From contig DNLZ01000470.1 of the NCBI GenBank assembly GCA_003488325.1, forward strand, positions 1 through 16,424: DNA of 16,424 bases, given 5' to 3'. The position numbers and the translations under genes were made by a program. Under the pieces are notes generated by a model that saw only the letters and a program-made list of their open reading frames with translations, did not search any database and was not told where the DNA came from. Shown piece after piece: positions 1 through 5,585 of the stretch. Within the stretch, counting starts at the first letter, position 1, and each line of letters begins with the position of its first letter. This DNA is from Planctomycetaceae bacterium. Lineage in GTDB: Bacteria; Planctomycetota; Planctomycetia; Pirellulales; UBA1268.

Positions 1-1119
1 GTCGGCACGCCGACGAAGACGAGCGGCGTGGGTGCCGGGCGGGCGGCGGACCTGCGGTACATCGAGCGCGCGGCACGCACGATCGCCGAGGTGTCGGAGG
101 GGCCGAAGATCGTCGTGGAGAAGAGCACGATCCCGGTGAAGACGGCCGAGGCGCTCCTCACGATCCTCCGGTCGAACTCCCGTCACGGCGATTTTCAGGT
201 GCTCTCCAACCCGGAGTTCCTCGCCGAGGGAACGGCGATCGCCGACCTGCGCGATCCCGAACGGATCCTCATCGGCGGGGAGCGGACGCCGGCCGGCGAG
301 GCGGCGATGGCGACGCTCGCCGACATCTACGCCCGCTGGGTCCCCCGCGAGCGCATCCTCACGACGAACCTCTGGTCGTCGGAACTGTCGAAGCTCGTCG
401 CGAACGCCTTTCTCGCGCAGCGGATCTCGTCGATCAACTCGATCTCCGCGCTCTGCGAGGCGACCGGGGCCGACGTCGGGGAGGTGGCCGACGCCATCGG
501 CAGGGACTCGCGGATCGGGCCGAAGTTCCTCCGTGCGTCGGTCGGTTTCGGGGGCTCGTGCTTCCGCAAGGACATCCTCAATCTCGTCTACCTCTGCGAG
601 CACTTCGGGCTGCCCGAGGTGGCCGAGTATTGGGAGCGCGTGGTGCGGATGAACGACTGGCAGAAGGACCGCTTCACCCGCATGATCGTGAGCACGCTCT
701 TCAACACCGTCTCGGAGAAGCGGATCGCGGTGCTCGGGTTCGCCTTCAAGAAGGACACGAACGACACGCGGGACTCCCCCGCCATCGCCGTCGTGCGGGG
801 CCTCCTCCAGGAGAACGCGACCGTCGCCGTGTACGACCCCAAGGTGCCGGCCGAGGCCATCCGGCACGAGGTGCTGGGGCCGGGCGCGACCGACGCGCGG
901 CTCGTCGTGGCCACCTCGGCGGCGGAGGCCGCGGCCGGGTCCCACGCCCTTGCCGTCCTGACGGAATGGGACGAATTCCGGTCCCTGGACTTCGTTGCGA
1001 TCCATGCGGGCATGCACAAGCCCGCCTGCGTCTTCGACGGCCGCAACATCCTCCCGCGGGCGGAGCTCGAGCGCATCGGATACCGGGTATTCTCGATCGG
1101 CAAGCCGGCCTCGGCCTGA
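1..1119 (+). CDS. ugd: UDP-glucose 6-dehydrogenase, eukaryotic-type (5' end outside window)
   Basis: This enzyme oxidises UDP-glucose to UDP-glucuronate with two NAD+ in the cytoplasm, supplying precursors for capsule, exopolysaccharide or LPS sugars. The frame is open from base 1, so the gene begins to the left; the first in-frame GTG at 28 is internal. Visible motifs are VGTPTKT at the very start, EKSTIPV, NPEFLAEGTAI with catalytic Glu at fragment residue 72, SELSKLVANAF with Lys131 and Asn135, and GFGGSCFRKD with nucleophile Cys187 and Asp191. These match human UGDH Glu161, Lys220, Asn224, Cys276 and Asp280 at a constant offset of 89, so no indels separate them and about 89 N-terminal residues, including the first NAD-binding GxGxxG, are missing. 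The C-terminal UDP-binding domain (FDGRNILPRAEL) ends normally at TGA. The wording is closer to animal UGDH than to the short bacterial Ugd type. Function is very secure; the pathway served cannot be told from the window. Confidence 0.96.
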   Translation, partial: VGTPTKTSGVGAGRAADLRYIERAARTIAEVSEGPKIVVEKSTIPVKTAEALLTILRSNSRHGDFQVLSNPEFLAEGTAIADLRDPERILIGGERTPAGEAAMATLADIYARWVPRERILTTNLWSSELSKLVANAFLAQRISSINSISALCEATGADVGEVADAIGRDSRIGPKFLRASVGFGGSCFRKDILNLVYLCEHFGLPEVAEYWERVVRMNDWQKDRFTRMIVSTLFNTVSEKRIAVLGFAFKKDTNDTRDSPAIAVVRGLLQENATVAVYDPKVPAEAIRHEVLGPGATDARLVVATSAAEAAAGSHALAVLTEWDEFRSLDFVAIHAGMHKPACVFDGRNILPRAELERIGYRVFSIGKPASA

Positions 1120-1121
1120 GC

Positions 1122-1141
1122 GGCGGCGGAACGAGGCCGCC
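1122..1141 (+). terminator. GC hairpin just after ugd (possible terminator)
   Basis: A perfect 6-bp stem, GGCGGC (1122-1127) with GCCGCC (1136-1141), encloses an 8-nt loop and begins three bases after the ugd stop. There is no T-run after it, so it is not a classical intrinsic terminator. It could stop transcription with Rho, protect the 3' end, or be chance in GC-rich DNA. Confidence 0.3.
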
Positions 1142-1191
1142 AGCCCACGACCGTGCCGCGACGACCAGCGTTCGACGATCGCTCGCCCCCC

Positions 1192-1195
1192 GAGG
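1192..1195 (+). promoter_or_regulatory. Ribosome binding site deciding start at 1204
   Basis: GAGG sits 8 nt before ATG 1204. No comparable purine run precedes the in-frame GTG at 1153, which favours the ATG as the start of the propeller protein. Confidence 0.5.
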
Positions 1196-1203
1196 TCGCT
1201 GCC

Positions 1204-3978
1204 ATGAGGTCGACTCCGCCGACGCGACAGCGCGTGTCCCGGCCCCGCGTCGCGCTCCTGTCGACGGTGCTCTGGCTGCCGGTGCTCGCGATCACGGCCC
1301 TGGGGTGCGCCGACTGCGTTCGCGTCGCAGGTGCAGCCGAGGCGTGGCCGCAGTTCATGTTCGACGCGTGTCACTCGGGTGACGCGGCCGACCGCGACGT
1401 CGATCCGGAGCGTCTCGGGCTGGTGGCGACCGCGTCGCTCGGCGACGCCATCCTCACCTCGCCCGTGGTGGCCGAGGGCCGCGTGTTCGTCGTGGACGGT
1501 TCGGGCCGCTGCGGGGCGTTCGATGCGGCCACGCTCGCGCCGCTCTGGAGCCACGTCACCAGGGGCGGCCCGCAGAACGTCAACAACGTCGCGTCGCCTG
1601 CCGTCGCCGGCCCCTACCTCCACGTCGCCGCCGCATCCGGCTGGCATACGGTGCTCGACCGTGCCACGGGCGCCGTCGTGCGCGAGCTCGACCTCGCCGA
1701 GCCGGTGATGGGCACGCCCCTCGTGGGCGAGGATCGTGTCTACGTCGTCACGCTGGGCGCGCGGGTGCATGCGCTGGCGTTCGACGGCACACCGCAGTGG
1801 ACCTGGGACTTCGTCAGGGAGGTCGTCGGCTTCGACGGTGACCGGTGGAGCGGAGCCGCATGGCTGGCGGCCCGCGGGGAGCGGGTGACCTGGAAGGATC
1901 ACTTCGTGTCGTCGCGGGATGCGAGCCTGTTCGGACGGACGCTCGTGATCCCGGCGGGAGGGCGCACGGTGTTTCTCGACGACACGGGGGCGGCGTCACG
2001 GCTCCGGGCGGTGGGCGTGATCCCGGGCTATGACGGCAACGAGTTTCCCGCGACCTTCGGCCAGAGCGTCGATGCGGCGGGCAACGTCTACGTGCAGTGG
2101 CACCGCCGTGACAACGCGGGTCGAACCGACATCCTGCGGCTCGAGGGGGACGAGGCGCGGCCGGCAGGGGTCGTGCCCGGCACCGAGACGAACATCCGCA
2201 TGGAGGGGCTCCTGTCGTTCGCCCCGGTCGCGATCCGTGACGGCATCGTCTTCCGCACGCGCCCCCAGCAGGGCCGGGGCCTGTGTCGTCATCGACCGGA
2301 CGCGGCCGAGCCGGAGGTCCTCAGCGAGCGTCCCTCCGTCGCGCCACCGGTGCTCACCAGCCGCCACGTGCTCCACGCCGGCCTCGACGGGACGCTCGAC
2401 ATCGTGCCGCTTGGAGGCGGGCCTGCGACATCGCTCGGGACCGGCGGCCCGATCACCGCGCCCGTCGCCGTGGCGGATGGCCGCGTGTACGTGCCCTGCG
2501 AGGACGGCCGGCTCTATCTCTTCGCACCGGAGCCCCGCGCGGTCCCACGCGGAACATCCGCAGCCTCGGCGGCCGCGGTGACGGACGAATCGACGACCCC
2601 GCCGCCGGATCTCACGACGATCCGCAGTCCGCTCACCGGGCCGCGGGCCGGCGCCGAACACGACTGGTACACGAACTACGGCAACTTCGCCGGCCAGAAC
2701 GCGAACGACCAGGGCCTCGAGCCGCCGCTCCGGATGCGCTGGGCACGGCGGCTCGAGGGCACCGTCAAGCATCTGCCGGTGTGCGGTGGCGGCAGGCTCT
2801 ACACGCACACCGCGGAGGGACAGATCATCGCCGTGGAGCAGGACACCGGGCGCCTCCTGTGGCGCCGCCACTTCCCGGACGTCTTCCTCTCGTTCACGTC
2901 GCCCGCCTACGTCGACGGGCTGCTGCTCGTCCCGCAGGCGGGGTTGAAGCGGTCGCTCGTGCGCTGCCTCGATGCCGCGACGGGCGCGCTGCGGTGGGAG
3001 GCGCCCTTCACGGGCAGCCCGAGCTGGAGCCGTCAGTTCCCCCCGGTCGTGCATGGCCGCGTGGCGATCTACGCATCGGGCAGCGGGGAGTACGCGGCGC
3101 AGGGCAGCGAGAAGTTCTTCACGTTCGGCGGCGAGCCGGTGCCCGCGCCGGACGACCGCGAGGTGATGAGCTTCATCTACTCGAACGACAACCCCTACTA
3201 CCCGCGCGATCACCGGCCCCGGGTCTGGGCCTGGGATCTCGACACGGGGAAGCTTCGCTGGGAGCGGGACTTCTCCGAGGTGGGGCGTGGCGGCAACGAC
3301 TGCGGGCTGTGCATTCTCGACGGCAAGCTCTACTACTCCGTCTTCTTCGGCTACGACGCCGCAGCCCGCGCTCGCCGCGGCCTTCCCGCCGGCGCGAACG
3401 GGCTCACCGCCTGCCTCGATCCCCTCACGGGTGACACCATCTGGCAGACGACCGACCACTACGTCACGTCGAAGTGCACGCTCAGCGGTCGGGACGGGCG
3501 GCTGTACATCGGCGGCTTCAACCGGGCCCGCGCCGGCACCGACGACCGCCACGTCTGGTGCCTGGACGCTCGCGACGGGCGGCTCGTCTGGCGGTCGGAG
3601 GCGGTGACATCGGCCCTCAACGTGGTGAGTGTCGGCGAGCGATTCCTCTTTTCGAACGCGCTTCGTGGGCGAGGCAACGTCTTCGACCGGGACACCGGCG
3701 CCGTCGTCCACAGCATCCTCACCAACTACGCGTGCTGTCGCTTCACGCTGAGCGAGCCCTACGTGCTCGGTGCGAACATGGACATGATCGATCTCTCCGC
3801 CGACGGCAGGCTCGTCTCCACCGGCCCGGCGATCGACTCCCGGGAGTGCCTCGGTGCGGTCGTGAGCAACGGGCGGATCTTCTACACGTCGCAGGCCAGC
3901 GGCTTCGTCGTCTCGCAGACGTACGGGCCCGACTCGGCCGCGCTGCCGCCGGTGTGGGAGGTGAGGCCGCAACGGTGA
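1204..3978 (+). CDS. Secreted tandem PQQ-type beta-propeller protein
   Basis: A 924-residue exported protein of the PQQ/BamB-like propeller superfamily, abundant in planctomycetes; substrate unknown. Residues 1-48 form a signal peptide: arginines, a hydrophobic core around 16-34, then AGAAEA before WPQF. An ALGC at 32-35 is only a poor lipobox. The first propeller (about 48-440) has repeats such as ILTSPVVAEGRVFVVDG, and a Ser/Ala/Pro-rich linker follows (about 441-480). The second propeller (about 485-915) opens with a new entry motif, DWYTNYGNF, and carries typical TG-[KRA]-x-[RL]-W repeats: QDTGRLLWRR, DAATGALRWE, LDTGKLRWER, DARDGRLVWR. It has many cysteines, including CGLC (700-703) and adjacent Cys844-Cys845. 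ATG 1204 is preferred over GTG 1153 because of the SD and because the signal peptide then starts normally. It lies 84 nt after ugd, perhaps co-transcribed. No PQQ catalytic set can be confirmed, so an enzymatic role is not claimed; a binding or scaffold protein is equally possible. Confidence 0.85.
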   Translation: MRSTPPTRQRVSRPRVALLSTVLWLPVLAITALGCADCVRVAGAAEAWPQFMFDACHSGDAADRDVDPERLGLVATASLGDAILTSPVVAEGRVFVVDGSGRCGAFDAATLAPLWSHVTRGGPQNVNNVASPAVAGPYLHVAAASGWHTVLDRATGAVVRELDLAEPVMGTPLVGEDRVYVVTLGARVHALAFDGTPQWTWDFVREVVGFDGDRWSGAAWLAARGERVTWKDHFVSSRDASLFGRTLVIPAGGRTVFLDDTGAASRLRAVGVIPGYDGNEFPATFGQSVDAAGNVYVQWHRRDNAGRTDILRLEGDEARPAGVVPGTETNIRMEGLLSFAPVAIRDGIVFRTRPQQGRGLCRHRPDAAEPEVLSERPSVAPPVLTSRHVLHAGLDGTLDIVPLGGGPATSLGTGGPITAPVAVADGRVYVPCEDGRLYLFAPEPRAVPRGTSAASAAAVTDESTTPPPDLTTIRSPLTGPRAGAEHDWYTNYGNFAGQNANDQGLEPPLRMRWARRLEGTVKHLPVCGGGRLYTHTAEGQIIAVEQDTGRLLWRRHFPDVFLSFTSPAYVDGLLLVPQAGLKRSLVRCLDAATGALRWEAPFTGSPSWSRQFPPVVHGRVAIYASGSGEYAAQGSEKFFTFGGEPVPAPDDREVMSFIYSNDNPYYPRDHRPRVWAWDLDTGKLRWERDFSEVGRGGNDCGLCILDGKLYYSVFFGYDAAARARRGLPAGANGLTACLDPLTGDTIWQTTDHYVTSKCTLSGRDGRLYIGGFNRARAGTDDRHVWCLDARDGRLVWRSEAVTSALNVVSVGERFLFSNALRGRGNVFDRDTGAVVHSILTNYACCRFTLSEPYVLGANMDMIDLSADGRLVSTGPAIDSRECLGAVVSNGRIFYTSQASGFVVSQTYGPDSAALPPVWEVRPQR

Positions 3979-4003
3979 GCGGGCGGCGCGCCGTCGGTCC
4001 GCC

Positions 4004-4027
4004 GCGCCTCTCGCTGCCGCGAGGCGC
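4004..4027 (+). repeat. 7-bp inverted repeat after the propeller gene
   Basis: GCGCCTC (4004-4010) pairs perfectly with GAGGCGC (4021-4027) around a 10-nt loop, 25 nt after the propeller-gene stop. A second, 6-bp pairing (3983-3988 with 4000-4005) partly competes with it. There is no T-run. It may be part of a Rho-type or 3'-end structure; stems of this size do arise by chance at this GC content. Confidence 0.3.
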
Positions 4028-4054
4028 AGAGGCCCGGGCGCCCGTGCTGGCGGT

Positions 4055-4083
4055 TTGTGCGAGCGCTGCGTCGAGGTCATACT
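4055..4083 (+). promoter_or_regulatory. Candidate sigma70-type promoter for the efflux operon
   Basis: TTGTGC (4055-4060) and CATACT (4078-4083) are separated by exactly 17 nt, matching 3 of 6 and 4 of 6 consensus bases. It is one of the few AT-richer spots in the 247-bp intergenic region and would give a leader of about 135 nt before the adaptor ATG at 4226. The hairpin plus T-run at 4092-4113 lies at about the predicted start site, so the two readings compete: either this is the promoter and the hairpin is in the leader, or the hairpin ends the upstream transcript and the promoter is elsewhere. Confidence 0.3.
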
Positions 4084-4091
4084 GGTGCATC

Positions 4092-4113
4092 CGGGCGGCA
4101 GCCCGCCGGTTTT
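4092..4113 (+). terminator. Candidate intrinsic terminator: GC stem followed by T4
   Basis: Two alternative 5-bp GC stems are possible: CGGGC (4092-4096) with GCCCG (4101-4105), or GGCGG (4094-4098) with CCGCC (4103-4107). The second is followed after two bases by TTTT (4110-4113), which stands out in DNA with few T-runs. It lies 113 nt after the propeller-gene stop and would separate that transcript from the efflux operon. The stem is short and the T-run is brief, so the call is weak. Confidence 0.33.
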
Positions 4114-4150
4114 CGGTCGGCAGGCTGCGGCGGCGCCCTGCGACTGTCGC

Positions 4151-4162
4151 CGGACCGGTCCG
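4151..4162. promoter_or_regulatory. Perfect 12-bp palindrome, candidate operator copy 1
   Basis: CGGACCGGTCCG is its own reverse complement. It lies 64 nt upstream of the adaptor start and is the first of three CGGAC...GTCCG inverted repeats in this stretch. Its flanks (TCGC before, CC after) are shared with copy 2. Dimeric repressors of the TetR or MarR type that control efflux genes bind such sites, but no regulator gene is present in the window. Confidence 0.4.
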
Positions 4163-4200
4163 CCTGCCCACCGTGTGCGTCGTCCCCCCGCCGCCTCGCC

Positions 4201-4211
4201 CGGACCGTCCG
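4201..4211. promoter_or_regulatory. Inverted repeat CGGAC-C-GTCCG, candidate operator copy 2
   Basis: This has the same half-sites as copy 1 with a 1-bp instead of a 2-bp centre, and the shared context TCGC...CGGACCG...TCCGCC. Its centre is about 50 bp from that of copy 1, close to five helical turns. It ends just before the adaptor ribosome binding site (GGAG 4214-4217), so binding there could block initiation of translation or transcription. Confidence 0.4.
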
Positions 4212-4213
4212 CC

Positions 4214-4217
4214 GGAG
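4214..4217 (+). promoter_or_regulatory. Ribosome binding site for the adaptor start at 4226
   Basis: GGAG lies 8 nt before ATG 4226. It decides this start against an in-frame TTG at 4055, whose upstream extension would put 57 non-hydrophobic residues before the signal peptide. Confidence 0.55.
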
Positions 4218-4225
4218 TGTTTCGC

Positions 4226-5530
4226 ATGCCCCTTCGTCGTGCCGGAACATGCCGCCGGGCCGGACGGCGGTCCGCCGTCGCCGGTCTGGTGTGCGGCCTG
4301 CTCGCGACCGGCGGGTGCGGCTCGTCGAAGCCCGAGGCGCCGGTCCGCGTCGTAGCTGACACCGGCCCGGCGGAGGCGTCGTCGCCCCCCGAGGCAGCCG
4401 CCCCGTCGGCCGATACCGTGAAGGTCGAGCCGCGCACGTGGAAGGCCACCGTGCGCGCCCAGGGAGGACTCGTGGCCGACGAGTCGACCGTGATCGGCGC
4501 CAGAGTCGCCGGCCGCATCGCGGAGGTGGCCGTGGAAGTGGGGCAGCGGGTGCGTGCCGGGGACGTGCTCATCCGCCTCGAGGACAGCGAACTGCGGCTC
4601 CGCCTCGCCCAGTCGGCGGCCGAACTCGGCCGGGCCCGCGCCGCCCTCGGGCTCGACCCGGTCGCCGAGACGATCGCGGGGGTGGACGCGGGCAAGGACG
4701 CCGACGCGGACGCCGACGCCATCGACGTCACCTCCGCGCCGGAGGTCCTTCGCGAGCGGGCCCGTCTCGACGAGGCCCGGGCCCAGCTCGTGCGGCTCGA
4801 GGCGCTCGCCGAGCGCAACGCCGTCTCACGCAGCGACCTCGACACCGGCATCGCCGCGGTCGCGGTGGCCGAGGCCACGCTCGCTGCCGCGATGCAGCAG
4901 GTCGAGGAGAAGGTGGCCATCGTCAAGGTGCACCGCGCGCAGCTCGCGCTCGCCCGGGAGACCTGGGCGCAGGCCGCGGTGCGGGCGCCGTTCGACGGGC
5001 TCGTGCAGTCGCGGCACGGCAGCGCGCCGGGCGCGTCGGTCCGCGTGGGGGACGCGCTCGTGACGATCGTGCGCACCGATCCACTCCGCTTTCGGGGCAC
5101 CGTCCCCGAGCGGCAGGCGCTCAAGCTGCGCGAGGGTCAGCCGGTCACGGTGCAGCTCGACGGATCGGCCGAGCCGATCCGCACGGCCGTGGCCCGCATC
5201 GCGCCGGTGCTCGACGAGATGAGCCGCTCGCTCCTCTTCGAGGCGGACATCCCCAATCCCGACGGACTGCTCCGTTCGGGACTGTTCGCGCAGGCCGACG
5301 TCGTGATCGATGCCGAGGCCGAGGCCCTGGTCGTTCCGGCCACGTCGGTGCTCGAGTTCGCCGGCACGGAAAAAGTGTGGCTCTTCGAGCCGGGCCGCGA
5401 GCCGCGCGGAGTGCCCGTGCGCACCGGCCGACGGACCGAGGGCCTCGTGGAGATCGTGTCGGGGCTCGCGCCCGGCGACCTCGTCGTGAAGCATGCCGAC
5501 GCGGCCAACGGCGTGAGCCGGGCCAACTGA
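4226..5530 (+). CDS. RND efflux periplasmic adaptor (HlyD/MFP family), likely lipoprotein
   Basis: A 434-residue membrane-fusion protein that bridges an inner-membrane RND pump to an outer-membrane channel. Residues 1-31 look like a lipoprotein signal: RRAGRR, hydrophobic AVAGLVCGLLATGG, then Cys31-GSS; the lipobox TGGC is imperfect. After a Pro/Ala linker (about 35-65) comes the first half of the lipoyl domain (VIGARVAGRIAEVAVEVGQRV, roughly 89-109, through AGDVLIRLED at 111-120). An alpha-helical hairpin follows (about 122-250), then the second lipoyl half (VRAPFDGLVQSRHGSAPGA, about 252-270), a beta-barrel (VPERQALKLREGQPVTVQ) and a membrane-proximal domain (VVPATSVLEF to SGLAPGDLVV). The hairpin carries an LGLDP-plus-acidic insertion with (Asp-Ala)4 at 158-165. 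The permease gene follows after 55 nt, so the two form a pump operon. The substrate cannot be inferred from the adaptor. Confidence 0.92.
   Translation: MPLRRAGTCRRAGRRSAVAGLVCGLLATGGCGSSKPEAPVRVVADTGPAEASSPPEAAAPSADTVKVEPRTWKATVRAQGGLVADESTVIGARVAGRIAEVAVEVGQRVRAGDVLIRLEDSELRLRLAQSAAELGRARAALGLDPVAETIAGVDAGKDADADADAIDVTSAPEVLRERARLDEARAQLVRLEALAERNAVSRSDLDTGIAAVAVAEATLAAAMQQVEEKVAIVKVHRAQLALARETWAQAAVRAPFDGLVQSRHGSAPGASVRVGDALVTIVRTDPLRFRGTVPERQALKLREGQPVTVQLDGSAEPIRTAVARIAPVLDEMSRSLLFEADIPNPDGLLRSGLFAQADVVIDAEAEALVVPATSVLEFAGTEKVWLFEPGREPRGVPVRTGRRTEGLVEIVSGLAPGDLVVKHADAANGVSRAN
4261..4274. promoter_or_regulatory. Inverted repeat CGGAC-N4-GTCCG, copy 3, inside the adaptor signal-peptide codons
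   Basis: The same half-sites as copies 1 and 2 occur here with a 4-bp centre, about 61 bp downstream of copy 2 and within codons 12-17 of the adaptor. The wider spacing and coding context make it the least secure of the three. It could be an internal operator or an mRNA hairpin near the translation start. Confidence 0.22.
4697..4720 (+). repeat. Hexanucleotide repeat (GACGCN)4 coding for (Asp-Ala)4
   Basis: Four in-frame hexamers (GACGCC, GACGCG, GACGCC, GACGCC) encode DADADADA in the adaptor's helical hairpin insertion. The near-identical units suggest slippage expansion; any change in copy number would keep the reading frame. Confidence 0.7.
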
Positions 5531-5572
5531 ATCCCGTCCGTCCCGCCGCGGGCGAGCGGCCCGAGGCTCCGC

Positions 5573-5578
5573 AGGAGG
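5573..5578 (+). promoter_or_regulatory. Strong Shine-Dalgarno for the RND permease
   Basis: A full AGGAGG lies 7 nt before ATG 5586. It is the best ribosome binding site in the window and fixes the permease start. Confidence 0.7.
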
Positions 5579-5585
5579 CGTCGCG

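Noticed and set aside
1153..1203. GTG 1153 as start of the propeller protein
   Set aside because: It adds 17 residues before the signal peptide and has no ribosome binding site, whereas ATG 1204 has GAGG at 8 nt.
2260..2350. Possible frameshift in the first propeller (odd stretch GLCRHRPDAAEPEVLSERP)
   Set aside because: Propeller-like sequence resumes in the same frame on both sides, and the frame stays open to a normal stop. Irregular loops are common in this family.
3985..3992. GGCGCGCC palindrome after the propeller gene
   Set aside because: An 8-bp GC palindrome is expected by chance at this base composition, and it is not repeated near other genes.
4055..4225. Upstream TTG start for the adaptor
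   Set aside because: The extra 57 residues are not signal-like and would bury the lipoprotein signal. GGAG lies 8 nt before ATG 4226, and the region instead holds regulatory-looking repeats.
1996..5124. Very long open frame on the minus strand (over 1000 codons)
   Set aside because: It spans the propeller gene and the adaptor gene and has an arginine/alanine/proline-rich translation with no recognisable domains. It is a by-product of high GC with G/C in third positions.
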